From RGIG8244 sp045592785 (lineage in GTDB: Bacteria > Verrucomicrobiota > Lentisphaeria > Victivallales > UBA1829), in NCBI GenBank assembly GCA_045592785.1, contig JAZNVL010000031.1:1-64000 (forward strand): DNA of 64,000 nucleotides. The letters are read 5' to 3'. Position 1 is the first letter of the stretch. The number at the start of each line of letters is the position of its first letter. A program made the position numbers and the translations under genes. The notes beneath the pieces were generated by a model. It saw nothing but the letters and a program-made list of their open reading frames with translations. It searched no databases and was not told the DNA's origin. Shown in pieces: positions 1 to 8,954 of the stretch.

Positions 1-284
1 CAGATGTTAGATATTACTCACACTTACAAAATAAAACACAAAATCAGGAGGTGAATTTACAGGATAACTATGCTCAAATTTCGGGATTTTTGATAAAAGA
101 ATCGGAAAAATAATGCGGAAAGACAATAAATAAGGAAAAAATCTTACTGCAAGACTTTTCATTATCAAAAATCAAGTCTTAAATTACAAAAAATTACAAA
201 AAAAACAAGCATGTGAAGACTTCAAGCAAAAGTCTTCACGGATTTAGATTGTTACATTGAGCTGAAAATACAGGAGAAATTAAT
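1..284. other. AT-rich leader region with two dyads, no gene seen
   Basis: No convincing coding region is visible. The stretch holds two inverted repeats that share the arm AAGACTT/AAGTCTT. One is at 151-157 with 174-180. The other is at 213-222 with 230-239, a perfect 10-bp stem GTGAAGACTT with a 7-nt loop. An A-rich tract (about 181-208) lies just left of the second hairpin, so read on the minus strand the hairpin is followed after about seven bases by a T-run. That would be compatible with a minus-strand terminator, but no minus-strand gene ends there. I find no clear sigma70 promoter for the gene starting at 285. A Shine-Dalgarno-like AGGAG lies about 10 bases before its ATG. Confidence 0.5.
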
Positions 285-1163
285 ATGTTGTCAGCACAGG
301 CTTTACGAATTTGCGAACTTCTTGTTCGCGCTTCTGAAATCGCATTGGAAATTTACGATGCGCCGGATACCGAAATCAAAGCAGACCGTTCTGTGGTGAC
401 CAAAGCGGACAAAGCGGTGGAAGATATGCTTGTCAAAGAACTGGAAGATCTTTCTGCCGGTATTCATGTGATCGGGGAAGAGACCAGTGTGGTGAAATCG
501 GAAGAATATTTGCAGTCTGCGCTGTGTGGTAAAACGTACATCGTGGATCCGATCGATGGTACTGCGCTGTATGCCTGTCACATTCCGTTATGGGGTACAT
601 CCATTGGTTATGCAGAGAACGGCAAACTTCTGGAAGGCGGGATCGTTTGCCCGCTGACGGGTGAGATGATGATTTCGGATAATGGCGTAACATATTATAC
701 CGGATGCAGTTGTATTCATGAGTTGAAGAACTGGAAGTCCCGTTTGAAACCGTTGGCTCCGCCCCCGGGTGTCCTGGATGGGAAATCTCTGCTGGGGTTG
801 ACCCAGAGCATTGCCAGGTTCGGGATCATGCGGGAACGTTATACGGTCAACGCCAGCGGTTCGACGATCCACGCCATGTTTGCGTTGGCGACGGGGCGTT
901 ATGCGGGATTGTTGAGTTATGCGAAGTTATGGGATTATGCGGGAAGTCTGCCGTGTTTGAAAAATCTCGGGTTCCATTGTGTTTCCCAAAATGGAGTGAA
1001 TGCGTTGGATATGGAGATCAACTCTGCGAATTATGCTTTGAGCAACGATGCAAAAGTTCCGTTTCTTGCGCAGGATCTGTTATGTTTTGCGCCGACACAT
1101 GAAATCGGGGAACGTTTGAGCAACATGTATTATTTCCCGGAAGGGGTTGAAGAATATGTCTGA
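285..1163 (+). CDS. Inositol monophosphatase family phosphatase
   Basis: A 292-residue member of the Mg2+-dependent FIG/IMPase superfamily, which removes phosphate from small sugar or inositol phosphates. The metal-binding signatures are visible: GEET at residues 64-67, DPIDGT at 88-93, and WDYAG at about 216-220, where families usually have WDxAAG. The start ATG follows an AGGAG. The stop overlaps the ATG of the next gene by 8 bases, so the two are probably translationally coupled. Substrate cannot be read from sequence: myo-inositol-1-phosphate, histidinol-phosphate (HisN type) and 3'-phosphoadenosine phosphate (CysQ type) are all possible. The neighbours, a SEC59-like lipid kinase and a Mur ligase, suggest envelope-related sugar or lipid metabolism, but this is inference. 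Confidence 0.85.
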   Translation: MLSAQALRICELLVRASEIALEIYDAPDTEIKADRSVVTKADKAVEDMLVKELEDLSAGIHVIGEETSVVKSEEYLQSALCGKTYIVDPIDGTALYACHIPLWGTSIGYAENGKLLEGGIVCPLTGEMMISDNGVTYYTGCSCIHELKNWKSRLKPLAPPPGVLDGKSLLGLTQSIARFGIMRERYTVNASGSTIHAMFALATGRYAGLLSYAKLWDYAGSLPCLKNLGFHCVSQNGVNALDMEINSANYALSNDAKVPFLAQDLLCFAPTHEIGERLSNMYYFPEGVEEYV

Positions 1164-1812
1164 TGCAGGAGATGCGCCGGGAATTTCTTTCAAACAGGAA
1201 TTACTGCGCAAAGGGGTGCATTTGAGTTCGCTGTGGATGGTGGCTCTGATTTATTTCTGGACAGGGGATCCGGAGTTATTGTTTTATTTTTTCGGGACAT
1301 GTTTTATACTGAACATCATGTGTGAATTTGCGTTTTCCATGAAAGTCCCGGTGATCACGCAAATTTACGGATGCCTTTTCCGGTCGATGCTGCGGAAACA
1401 ACCGGAACGCGGGACTTGGATCGTGAGCGGGAGTCCGCCTGTTTTTCTTGCGGCTGCGTTGGTGAGTTGGTTGTTCCCTCAATATCTGGCGGCGATTTCG
1501 CTGGGCGTGATGTTACTGGCGGATACGGCGGCGGCGTTGGTGGGACGTCGTTTTGGAAAACACAAATTAAACGGGGTGAAATCGGTGGAGGGGACGGTCG
1601 TTTTTGTATTGACGGGTGTAATATTCTCGCTGTTCGTCTTATATTTTACGCCGGGTTTCACATTATCACGCGTTTTTCTTCTGTCGCTGGGTGTGATTTT
1701 TGCCGCGATCGCGGAACTTTACGAAAAACAATTGCATTTGGATGATAATCTGACGATTCCCTTATTGACGGGATTGCCTTTATGGTTCGTCATTACTTTT
1801 TCCGGAGGATGA
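1156..1812 (+). CDS. SEC59/DGK1/VTE5-family CTP-dependent lipid kinase-like membrane protein
   Basis: An integral membrane protein of about 218 residues related to dolichol kinase, phytol kinase and phosphatidate cytidylyltransferase. It begins with the family-typical ELLRKGVHLSS motif. A hydrophobic mid-section carries ADTAAALVGRRFGKHKL followed by KSVEGT, the usual cytoplasmic loop of this family. I count six or more hydrophobic segments. I chose the ATG at 1156 over the TTG at 1147 because AAGGGG at 1141-1146 sits at normal spacing from 1156 and directly touches 1147. Family members phosphorylate polyprenols or diacylglycerol using CTP. The substrate here is unknown. It lies between a sugar-phosphatase-like gene and a Mur ligase, which would fit polyprenol recycling for envelope synthesis. 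Confidence 0.78.
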   Translation: MSDAGDAPGISFKQELLRKGVHLSSLWMVALIYFWTGDPELLFYFFGTCFILNIMCEFAFSMKVPVITQIYGCLFRSMLRKQPERGTWIVSGSPPVFLAAALVSWLFPQYLAAISLGVMLLADTAAALVGRRFGKHKLNGVKSVEGTVVFVLTGVIFSLFVLYFTPGFTLSRVFLLSLGVIFAAIAELYEKQLHLDDNLTIPLLTGLPLWFVITFSGG

Positions 1813-1815
1813 TTT

Positions 1816-3237
1816 ATGAGTGAAAAATTACCAGGTTCCATGCATTTTATCGGGATCGCCGGCATCGGAATGAGCGGCGTAGCACAGGCGGCGGCATCGT
1901 TGGGTGTCCGTGTGACGGGCAGTGACCGTGCGATATCGGCACCGGAGAACAGCCGTATTCTGGATTCTCTGCGTGCGCAGGGGATCGTGTTATACAACCA
2001 GGACGGCTCGGTTTACCATGATTATCAGCCGGACGTGCTTGTTTATTCCACTGCGATCGAGGAAGACAATCCGGATTATCGGGAGGGCGTACACCGTCTG
2101 CACCGTTCGGAAGCGGTTACACTTCTGGTAGAAGCAATGCGCGGGAAGAAGCTTCATGCGGTTGCAGGGACTTGCGGCAAGACAACGGTATCGGGTTGGC
2201 TGACGGAGGCATTGAGTCATTTGGGAGCGGATCCGGTGTCGTTATGCGGCGGATTGATGAATGCGTTTTCGGACGGAAAATACTGTGGAAATTTCCGTGC
2301 GGGACAAGGGGATTCCTTTGTGTTGGAAGCGGATGAAAGCGACAAAAGTCTGTTGAATTATACGCCGGACAGTGCGATTTTGTTGAATATCGGGGAAGAT
2401 CATTACGAACGGAGCGAAGTTGCGGATGTATTTGCGCGTTTTCTGGATCGTGTAAATGGTCCGTGCGTGGTGGAGGACAAGGCATTTTTTGAGATCGGTG
2501 CGGATCGTTTGCGTGGGAAAAATATCGTATTGATCAGCGGGGATCCGTCTTCTCCGGATAAAATTTCCGGATTCCCGGTGTATAAACTTTCTTCGATTTG
2601 CACATCGACGTGCGGATTCCGCTGTCAGTTTGCGGATCACGGGGAAGAATTTTCTCTGCCGGTCCCGGGTGTTCATTCCGCAGTGAATGCGCTTGCGGTG
2701 TACGCGCTGCTTGTTTCGCTTGGATACGGGAAAGCGGAATCATTGAAAGCGGTGCAGGGATTTTCGGGCGTATGGCGTCGTTTCGATTACGCCGGAGAGA
2801 TGCAGAGCGGGGTGAAAGTATACGATGATTACGCACACAATCCGGACAAGATCTGTTCTGCGATCCGGACAGCGCAAACGGTGGCACAGGGGGCGGTGCA
2901 TGTGGTATTTCAGCCGCACGGATTCAAGCCGCTGCGGATGATGCGCGAGGAATTGTTTGAGGTACTGGAACGAACGCTCCGGACGGGTGATACCTTTGGA
3001 TTTCTTCCGGTATTTTATGCGGGGGGCACGACGAGTTTTGAACCGAAGTCGGAGGATGTTGTTTCCGGGTATAATGAGCAAGGGGAAAACGGACACATTT
3101 ACCGTTATTATTCGGATCGTGATGAAGCGGAAAAAATGTTAAAAAATACGATAAAAGGTGGCGATTTGGTCCTGATTTTGGGTGCAAGAGACAATTCTTT
3201 ATCAATCTGGGCAAAAAAAATTGGCTTTTCAGCTTGA
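1816..3237 (+). CDS. MurC/Mpl-type Mur ligase with altered P-loop
   Basis: A 473-residue Mur ligase with the N-terminal Rossmann motif GIAGIGMSG (about residues 13-21), a central ATPase domain and a C-terminal domain with DDYAHNPDK. The EADESD motif and the NIGEDH segment place it with MurC/Mpl rather than MurD/E/F. These enzymes join L-alanine or a peptide to UDP-MurNAc. The P-loop reads GTCGKTT at residues 118-124, where MurC and Mpl normally have GTHGKTT. The later family QPHR motif reads QPHG. It may therefore be a divergent paralogue, for example an Mpl-like recycling ligase, and not the main MurC. GGAGG at 1804-1808 supports the start. The stop codon region overlaps the -35 box of the next promoter. 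Confidence 0.8.
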   Translation: MSEKLPGSMHFIGIAGIGMSGVAQAAASLGVRVTGSDRAISAPENSRILDSLRAQGIVLYNQDGSVYHDYQPDVLVYSTAIEEDNPDYREGVHRLHRSEAVTLLVEAMRGKKLHAVAGTCGKTTVSGWLTEALSHLGADPVSLCGGLMNAFSDGKYCGNFRAGQGDSFVLEADESDKSLLNYTPDSAILLNIGEDHYERSEVADVFARFLDRVNGPCVVEDKAFFEIGADRLRGKNIVLISGDPSSPDKISGFPVYKLSSICTSTCGFRCQFADHGEEFSLPVPGVHSAVNALAVYALLVSLGYGKAESLKAVQGFSGVWRRFDYAGEMQSGVKVYDDYAHNPDKICSAIRTAQTVAQGAVHVVFQPHGFKPLRMMREELFEVLERTLRTGDTFGFLPVFYAGGTTSFEPKSEDVVSGYNEQGENGHIYRYYSDRDEAEKMLKNTIKGGDLVLILGARDNSLSIWAKKIGFSA

Positions 3238-3262
3238 CTTTTTAGGGAAATATGCTTATAAT
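3234..3262 (+). promoter_or_regulatory. Sigma70-type promoter for TPR/ExbBD cluster 1
   Basis: TTGACT at 3234-3239, a 17-bp spacer and a perfect TATAAT at 3257-3262. Predicted transcription start is near 3269, about 88 bases before the chosen ATG. The -35 box overlaps the stop codon of the Mur ligase gene, so the TPR cluster has its own promoter. Confidence 0.85.
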
Positions 3263-3356
3263 ATATCAAGTATCGTTATAGTCGGGGTTTTTTCCCTGCT
3301 TTTCCGGTACAATGGCATCGTATTCAAATATAACATTATATAACAGGAGAAACAGG

Positions 3357-6300
3357 ATGACGAGCAGGAATTATCTTGTATCTGGCGTCACAGCGATGTG
3401 TATGCTTGCGGGAGCGATTTCGCTTTACGGGCAAACGGCGCGTGATGTGGATTTTACTGACAAACTCAATGAAATGCAGCTGTATGATTATGCAGAGTTC
3501 TTTCTGGAAGGTCTCTTGAAACAAGACCTGAAAAACCCGGATCGTGCCCGCGTGCTTTTGATGGATACGCTGCTGCGTCAGAATAAAGTGAATGATGCGA
3601 AAGCGATCTTTGAAAAACTGCCGAAAGATACGGAAAACTACTATCATGCACAAGGGGTGTATGGTGTGTATTATTTCCGCCGGAATCCGGATGAAGCATT
3701 GAAGAACCTGCTTCCGCTTTTGGATTACTGGATCAAGACCAAGCAGAATCCCGATGACTGGAAACAGCCGGTTGCGGCTCTCTTCAATCTTTTGAAGACA
3801 AAAGGTATGGTGAAGGATAACGAACGTCTTCTGGAATGGTATCAGGGCGGCGGCGAACAGGATGACCGCACCAAAGTTTATACACAGTGTCTTTTGAAGA
3901 TGGATACGGTGGAAAACGGAATCGTTCAGGAAAGACAGTTGCTTGACAAGTACGAAGAAGCCGTGGCAGCGATCAAAGAAGAAGGTACTGACGAAGAAAA
4001 GAAAGCATTTGAGGAGGCGGACAAGACCTGGAAAGGTCATTTTAATGCGGCAGTCCGTGCAGCAGGCGGATTGCCCAACACAGCTGCGAGCTTGACGAAA
4101 GCATTGGTTGACTGGAAGAAATATTGTCCTGAATACGAAAAGATCGTCAAGGTCGATGCCGAAAAATTGATGAAGGCGCAGATCTATCAGAAAACCCGTC
4201 CCGTACTTCTGGGTTGGTTCCTGAAACGGAACTCCATTCCGGCTGCCCAGTTGACATATTTGAAGAAAGTGGATTCCGATGACTGGCAGAGTGTGCTTTT
4301 CCAAATCATGTTTGACCTGGAAAATGTCCAGTGGGCAGGTCTTGACGTTGCGACAGCTTCCGCTGCAACTTTGACGGCGCGTGCATACTACACGCTGAAA
4401 CAGTATGAAGTCGCGATCAGTGAATTGAAGCGTTATAAAGACCTGTTTGACGGTTGCGATGACATGTTGAAGAAGGAAGGTCAGATCGAAACCTCTCCGG
4501 GTGCCGATGCCAAGATGTGGGAAGGCCGTTCCTACTACGAAATGGCAAAGATCGCAGCGCAGAAAAATAATTCCAAAGATGCCATCAAATATTATACCCG
4601 TTCGTTCAAAGCACTGGGCAGATTGCTGATGGATTATCCGAAACACCGCGATGGAGCAAAGAATTATCTGTTGTTCCAGGAAGTGATCGAAGAACTTTCT
4701 GCATTGAAGCCTTCTCTCGCGAGTGCATTGCAGGAACAGAAACAGAAAGTTCCGCGTCCGGAAGTCAGCGGCGGTGGCGGCGAGATCGAAAAATTGATCC
4801 CCCCGACAGCAAACCAGAATTTCCAGGAAAAGAAATACGCAGAAGTTGTGGAAGAATTGTATCCGATCCTCGTGGCAAAACGGAACAGTACCGGTGTGCC
4901 TGAACTGTTGAACCGGATCATCCTTTCCCAGGTTCTCTCTCAAGATTATTTCCGTTCCCTCGCCCTGGGTGATTATATGGCGATGCGGTATCCGGATTCG
5001 GAATTTACGATCCACTCTCTGAAAACAGGCGGTAACCTGATCTGGGTGGAAGCCATAAAGAAAGACAAAGAAGAAAAAGAAGCCGCGGCAGCCGCTGAAA
5101 AAGCAGCCGCAGCCGCAGAGAATGACGGCAAGGCAGCCGCTCCGGCAGCCAAGAAAGTCGCAGGTCCCACCTCCCGCGAACTCAAAGACGTGGCTGTTGA
5201 CTTCTATAACCGTTATTTGAAGATCGGTATTGATGATCAGGATGCGGCACCGGTTGCATTGCGTCTTGCCCGTGAATATTACAACCGTGCGCAGCAGATC
5301 GGACGTCAGCTGAACGCGGAAACCGATCAGAATATCCGTGCGGAATTGAAAGCAGACTGGTTGCATGCGTTTGATTATGTGATCACGAACTATCAGTTCA
5401 TTATCGAACACTTCGGCAACCGTGCGGAATTCGTGGATGAAGCTTATATCTATCAGGCGGAATCTTATGTGACGACGGAACGTTATGCGGAAGCGGCTTC
5501 GGTTTACGAACGGTTCTGCCAGGCCGGTTCCCAGAACAAGATCCAGCTGATCAAAGCGAAAGAAAATATCTCGGAAACATTGTACCGCGTTGCTGCGGAT
5601 CATGAGAAGAAAGCGAAAGCCATCCGCGAGGAAGCTGCTGCTGTCGCGATCCCCGTGATCCCGGAAACACCGGTCGCCCCCAAAGAAGAAGACTTCAAGA
5701 AAGCTGCCGCTGCCCCTGCTCCGGCTGCGGCACCCGCACCTGCTGCTGATGGAACAGCTCCTGCTGCCGCCCCCGCCCCGGCACCTGCCGCTGCTCCTGC
5801 TGCAACGGAATTGGATGCCGAAGCCTATAAGAAAGCGGTAGCTGCGTATGAAGCGACGCTGGAAGAGATCAAGAAGGCGACTGCGGATGCAGAAGTCATG
5901 AAGAAGAAAAAAGCCGCTCTGGAAGAATCAGCAGTGGCAGAAGAAGGCAAGGCGCGCGCGATTTACGAAAAAGCGATTGCGAACCTGCTTGATCTGACCG
6001 GAAAATGGCTTGCCTCCGGCTCTGAACTGGATAAAAAGGTCGGTGCCGATAAAGAAACAGCCAAAACACTGGAACGCGCCGCTGCACTGTTGCCGTGGCT
6101 GTATGACGGTGTGGGCAACAAGGATAAAGCCATTGAAGCGTTTGCGGCTTATATCAGCAAATATCCGACTGCCGCGAACATTCCTTCTTACATGATGCGT
6201 ATCGGGATGTTGTATACAGAAATTGGCAAAGATGTGGAAGCACAGAAAGTATTGTCTGAACTTTCTGCGAAATACCCGGATTCTCCCCAGGGCAAGAATG

Positions 6301-7166
6301 CAAACTTCTTCCTGGCACGGAATCTGTATGAAAGCGGTTCCTATGCAAAAGCATTGCCGATCTTCAAAGAAATCTTCGGCGGTCCGCTGCTGAAGAATCT
6401 GAGTGTGTCCAACCTGCGTTGGATCTCCACGAACCTGGCGGATTGCCCGGTGGCGCAGCATGGAAAAGACTTTGCCCAGTATTCTTACAAAGCCTCCAAA
6501 CAGTTGCTTGAAAAGTTGAAGAAACCTGATTTCAAGGAATGGGTTGGCGATTTGAAAGCAATCGAGTTCAACAACGATGCGAAAGCGCGTGAACAGTTCC
6601 TCAGTCAGATCGAACAGAAACTGCAGTTGGATGCGGCGACGGCGGCATTGCTGCTGGCGCAGTATGATGATGCGGTTGCCTGTTTGACCCGTATCATCGA
6701 TCTGGATGATAATACCGCTTACTTCAATCAGGTGTACTTCTCCCGTTCAGAAGCATACCGCAAGTTGAAGAAGTATGATCTTGCCCGGAAAGACTTGAAC
6801 CGTATTGGTGCCCGTGCCATGACCCGGACCAAGACGATGTCGAAACCGAACTACGGTCTGTATAACAAAGTACAGGTTCTGATGGGAGAAATCTTCCTGG
6901 AAGAAAACGAAATCGGCAAAGCCAACGGTGTATTCTCCATGGTTGCGGAACCGGCATTCAATCCGGGTACGGAACCGTTGCCGGAACCTGCGGCAGGCGA
7001 AGAAGATTACAGAGTGTATGTGGAACAGGCGATCTATCGCGCTGCGTATACTGCATCTCTGCTTGGCAAACCGGAAAAGGCCGTGATGGTTGAAAAGTAT
7101 CGCAAGAATTATCCGAAAGGGAAGTACCTTGCGGAACTGGACAATTTGCCCGAACCCCAGAAATAA
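3357..7166 (+). CDS. Large secreted TPR-repeat protein (cluster 1)
   Basis: A protein of about 1269 residues with an N-terminal signal peptide (MTSRNYLV, a hydrophobic core, then LYGQ), so probably periplasmic. I use the ATG at 3357 rather than 3312 because AGGAG at 3345-3349 precedes it and the signal peptide then starts cleanly. The body is almost all helical-hairpin repeats of TPR/Sel1-like spacing, with typical alternations such as 'YAKALPIFKEI' and 'AARRYP'-like ends (for example AKYPDS). It is interrupted by an Ala/Glu-rich stretch near 5070-5160 and an Ala/Pro-rich linker near 5640-5810. No enzymatic motif is visible. It is followed by a small TPR protein and an ExbB-ExbD-ExbD set, so a role as scaffold or partner of that motor is inferred. 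Function unknown. Confidence 0.75.
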   Translation: MTSRNYLVSGVTAMCMLAGAISLYGQTARDVDFTDKLNEMQLYDYAEFFLEGLLKQDLKNPDRARVLLMDTLLRQNKVNDAKAIFEKLPKDTENYYHAQGVYGVYYFRRNPDEALKNLLPLLDYWIKTKQNPDDWKQPVAALFNLLKTKGMVKDNERLLEWYQGGGEQDDRTKVYTQCLLKMDTVENGIVQERQLLDKYEEAVAAIKEEGTDEEKKAFEEADKTWKGHFNAAVRAAGGLPNTAASLTKALVDWKKYCPEYEKIVKVDAEKLMKAQIYQKTRPVLLGWFLKRNSIPAAQLTYLKKVDSDDWQSVLFQIMFDLENVQWAGLDVATASAATLTARAYYTLKQYEVAISELKRYKDLFDGCDDMLKKEGQIETSPGADAKMWEGRSYYEMAKIAAQKNNSKDAIKYYTRSFKALGRLLMDYPKHRDGAKNYLLFQEVIEELSALKPSLASALQEQKQKVPRPEVSGGGGEIEKLIPPTANQNFQEKKYAEVVEELYPILVAKRNSTGVPELLNRIILSQVLSQDYFRSLALGDYMAMRYPDSEFTIHSLKTGGNLIWVEAIKKDKEEKEAAAAAEKAAAAAENDGKAAAPAAKKVAGPTSRELKDVAVDFYNRYLKIGIDDQDAAPVALRLAREYYNRAQQIGRQLNAETDQNIRAELKADWLHAFDYVITNYQFIIEHFGNRAEFVDEAYIYQAESYVTTERYAEAASVYERFCQAGSQNKIQLIKAKENISETLYRVAADHEKKAKAIREEAAAVAIPVIPETPVAPKEEDFKKAAAAPAPAAAPAPAADGTAPAAAPAPAPAAAPAATELDAEAYKKAVAAYEATLEEIKKATADAEVMKKKKAALEESAVAEEGKARAIYEKAIANLLDLTGKWLASGSELDKKVGADKETAKTLERAAALLPWLYDGVGNKDKAIEAFAAYISKYPTAANIPSYMMRIGMLYTEIGKDVEAQKVLSELSAKYPDSPQGKNANFFLARNLYESGSYAKALPIFKEIFGGPLLKNLSVSNLRWISTNLADCPVAQHGKDFAQYSYKASKQLLEKLKKPDFKEWVGDLKAIEFNNDAKAREQFLSQIEQKLQLDAATAALLLAQYDDAVACLTRIIDLDDNTAYFNQVYFSRSEAYRKLKKYDLARKDLNRIGARAMTRTKTMSKPNYGLYNKVQVLMGEIFLEENEIGKANGVFSMVAEPAFNPGTEPLPEPAAGEEDYRVYVEQAIYRAAYTASLLGKPEKAVMVEKYRKNYPKGKYLAELDNLPEPQK

Positions 7167-7199
7167 TAACAAAAAATTACATACAGAGAGGAATCACTC

Positions 7200-8006
7200 A
7201 TGAAAAAGATTTTGACATTGACAGCTGGACTTCTTCTGGCAGTTACGGTATCCGCCCAGAGCAAGAAAGAGGATTGCATTATCATGACAGACAGCGGCAG
7301 AACGATCCATGCGGCTTCTGTTGAGGTAGCGAAGAATGCGTTTCGCTATATGGATGGAAAAATCGGGAAATCCATCCCGAAGAAAGACGTGCAGTGGGTA
7401 TGGATCCCGAAACCGAAAGAAGTCCGCGCCGCGGATAAACTTGCCCGCGAAGGCAAACACAAAGATGCGGCAGCGGCGTATCGTAAAGCAGCCAAGGAAT
7501 TTGAAGAACTGGGCTGGGAAGTGTATTGCACATACAAGCAGGCAGACAGCCTGAAAGAATCCGGTGATTCCGAAGGGGCGATCGCAGCTCTGGAAAAACT
7601 GATCGATTACAAACCTGTCATGCCCAAGAACGAAGACGATCTTTTGAGCGCATACAAGATGCTGATCAAAGAATATGTGGCGGCAAAGACGTTTGACAAA
7701 GCAATTCCCATCGTTGACAGCCTGACGATCTCCAAGAATGACGATGTTGCCTGTGGCGCGTTCATTACCAAGGGTGAAGTTCTGGAAGCGAAGTATGGAG
7801 CCTCCAAGAACAGAGAAGATTTGAAATCAGCGGCATTGGCGTATTTCCAGGCAGCCCTTCTCTTCCCGAAGAGCAAGGAACGTCCGGAAGCTCTTCTCCG
7901 AGCTTACAATGCGATGAAAATGGCGAACGATGCCCGTGCAGAGAAGTTTGCAGAGATCCTGAAAAAGGAACATGCAGACAGTGCGGAAGCAAAACAGTTG
8001 AAATAA
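7200..8006 (+). CDS. Secreted TPR-repeat protein
   Basis: 268 residues with a clear signal peptide (MKKILTLTAGLLLAVTVSAQ, cleavage after about residue 19-20). A short beta-rich N-terminal part carries DSGRTIHAASVEV and KDVQWVWIP. Five or so TPR-like helical pairs follow. GAGAGG precedes the ATG. It lies 33 bases after the large TPR gene and probably shares its transcript. A separate promoter for exbB lies just downstream. The DSGR...I..A start recalls small 'instruction to read' beta motifs seen before TPRs in PVC and Acidobacteria proteins, but I cannot assign a function. Confidence 0.7.
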   Translation: MKKILTLTAGLLLAVTVSAQSKKEDCIIMTDSGRTIHAASVEVAKNAFRYMDGKIGKSIPKKDVQWVWIPKPKEVRAADKLAREGKHKDAAAAYRKAAKEFEELGWEVYCTYKQADSLKESGDSEGAIAALEKLIDYKPVMPKNEDDLLSAYKMLIKEYVAAKTFDKAIPIVDSLTISKNDDVACGAFITKGEVLEAKYGASKNREDLKSAALAYFQAALLFPKSKERPEALLRAYNAMKMANDARAEKFAEILKKEHADSAEAKQLK

Positions 8007-8019
8007 TGCGAAAATAAAG

Positions 8020-8048
8020 TTGCATTTTTTCAGAATGTGTGGTATATT
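8020..8048 (+). promoter_or_regulatory. Sigma70-type promoter for exbB-exbD-exbD
   Basis: TTGCAT at 8020-8025, 17-bp spacer, TATATT at 8043-8048. It lies 52 bases before the exbB start codon. It would let the motor genes be made independently of the TPR genes. Confidence 0.7.
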
Positions 8049-8099
8049 ATTACAAAATAACAAATAACATTTCATGAACAACAACAAAGGACTCAAATC

Positions 8100-8924
8100 A
8101 TGAAACTCAGAAAACTCTTTGGATTCCTCCTCTTCATCGGTGCTATTCTTTTCTGCACCGCAACGTTTGAACTCACTGCGCAGGACGAAGGCGGCGAAGA
8201 AGCTGCTGCGGAAAGCGTGGAAGGCGGCGAAGAAGCTGCTGCGGAAGAAGGTGGCGAAGAAGCTGCACCTGCAGCCAGCGGCGAACAGACCTTCTTTGAT
8301 ATCGTTTTCGGCGGTAACGCCATGGATATCGCGGTGTGGTTCCTGATCTTCCTGACCTCTCTTGCTACGATCGCATTGATCATCGACTCCTTCCTGTCGA
8401 TCCGCGTAAGCAAGATCATGCCGCAGGAACTGGTGGATGCCGTGAAAACCGCGCTGGATGAAGGCGATCTCGGTGCAGCTGTGGAAGCATGCGAAAGCAC
8501 TCCCGGTCCCCTTTCCAACATTCTGCTTGCCGGTTTCAACAACATTTCTGAAGGTTACGACGTGATCCTGGATGCCGTTGGATCCGCCGCAAGTATCGAA
8601 ACCGAAAAACTCATGCAGCGCGTGAACTACCTGAACCTGTGCGGACAGCTTGCTCCTATGTTCGGTCTGATGGGTACGGTTACCGGGATGGTGGCTGCAT
8701 TCGCAGGTTTGGCAACCGCTTCCGGCGCATCGAAAGCCGCGAAACTGGCTCAGTCCATCTCCGGTGCTCTGTATACGACCGCAGTCGGTCTGTTCATCGC
8801 GATCCCCGCAATTCTCGGTTTTACCTTTGTGAAGAATAATGCCTCCAAGATCATTCTGACCATGGAAGCGTTGACCTACGACATGATCAAAACCCTGAAG
8901 GGCGCAGAAGTCGAAGAAGAGTAA
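8100..8924 (+). CDS. exbB: ExbB/TolQ/MotA-family proton channel subunit with acidic N-terminal extension
   Basis: 274 residues. The C-terminal two thirds is a MotA/TolQ/ExbB domain: a membrane segment near residues 75-95, a cytoplasmic loop, then two membrane segments including the GLMGTVTGMV motif whose Thr residues line the proton path in this family. Unusually, the protein begins with its own signal-like hydrophobic segment, followed by an acidic repeat region rich in EGGEEAA (residues about 28-58). This is encoded by a 27-bp direct repeat at 8187-8213 and 8220-8246 plus a degenerate third copy. The N-terminus is therefore probably exported. It is followed directly by two exbD genes. Family role: use of proton motive force to drive movement of periplasmic partners. 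Confidence 0.9.
   Translation: MKLRKLFGFLLFIGAILFCTATFELTAQDEGGEEAAAESVEGGEEAAAEEGGEEAAPAASGEQTFFDIVFGGNAMDIAVWFLIFLTSLATIALIIDSFLSIRVSKIMPQELVDAVKTALDEGDLGAAVEACESTPGPLSNILLAGFNNISEGYDVILDAVGSAASIETEKLMQRVNYLNLCGQLAPMFGLMGTVTGMVAAFAGLATASGASKAAKLAQSISGALYTTAVGLFIAIPAILGFTFVKNNASKIILTMEALTYDMIKTLKGAEVEEE
8187..8267 (+). repeat. Tandem in-frame repeat encoding EGGEEAA units
   Basis: Two identical 27-bp copies at 8187-8213 and 8220-8246 and a shorter diverged copy at 8247-8267, all in frame in exbB. Copy-number change would keep the frame only if whole units with their spacers are gained or lost. Confidence 0.8.
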
Positions 8925-8954
8925 TAGAGACAGATAGGCGGGAGAGCCCAGACT

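Noticed and set aside
213..239. Terminator for the plus strand
   Set aside because: The base run after the hairpin on the plus strand is not T-rich; it would only suit the minus strand, where no gene ends.
3336..5603. Long minus-strand open frame of 755 codons opposite the TPR gene
   Set aside because: Antisense to a gene with signal peptide, promoter and TPR pattern; its translation is rich in Phe, Arg, His and Ile without domains. Typical shadow of biased codons.
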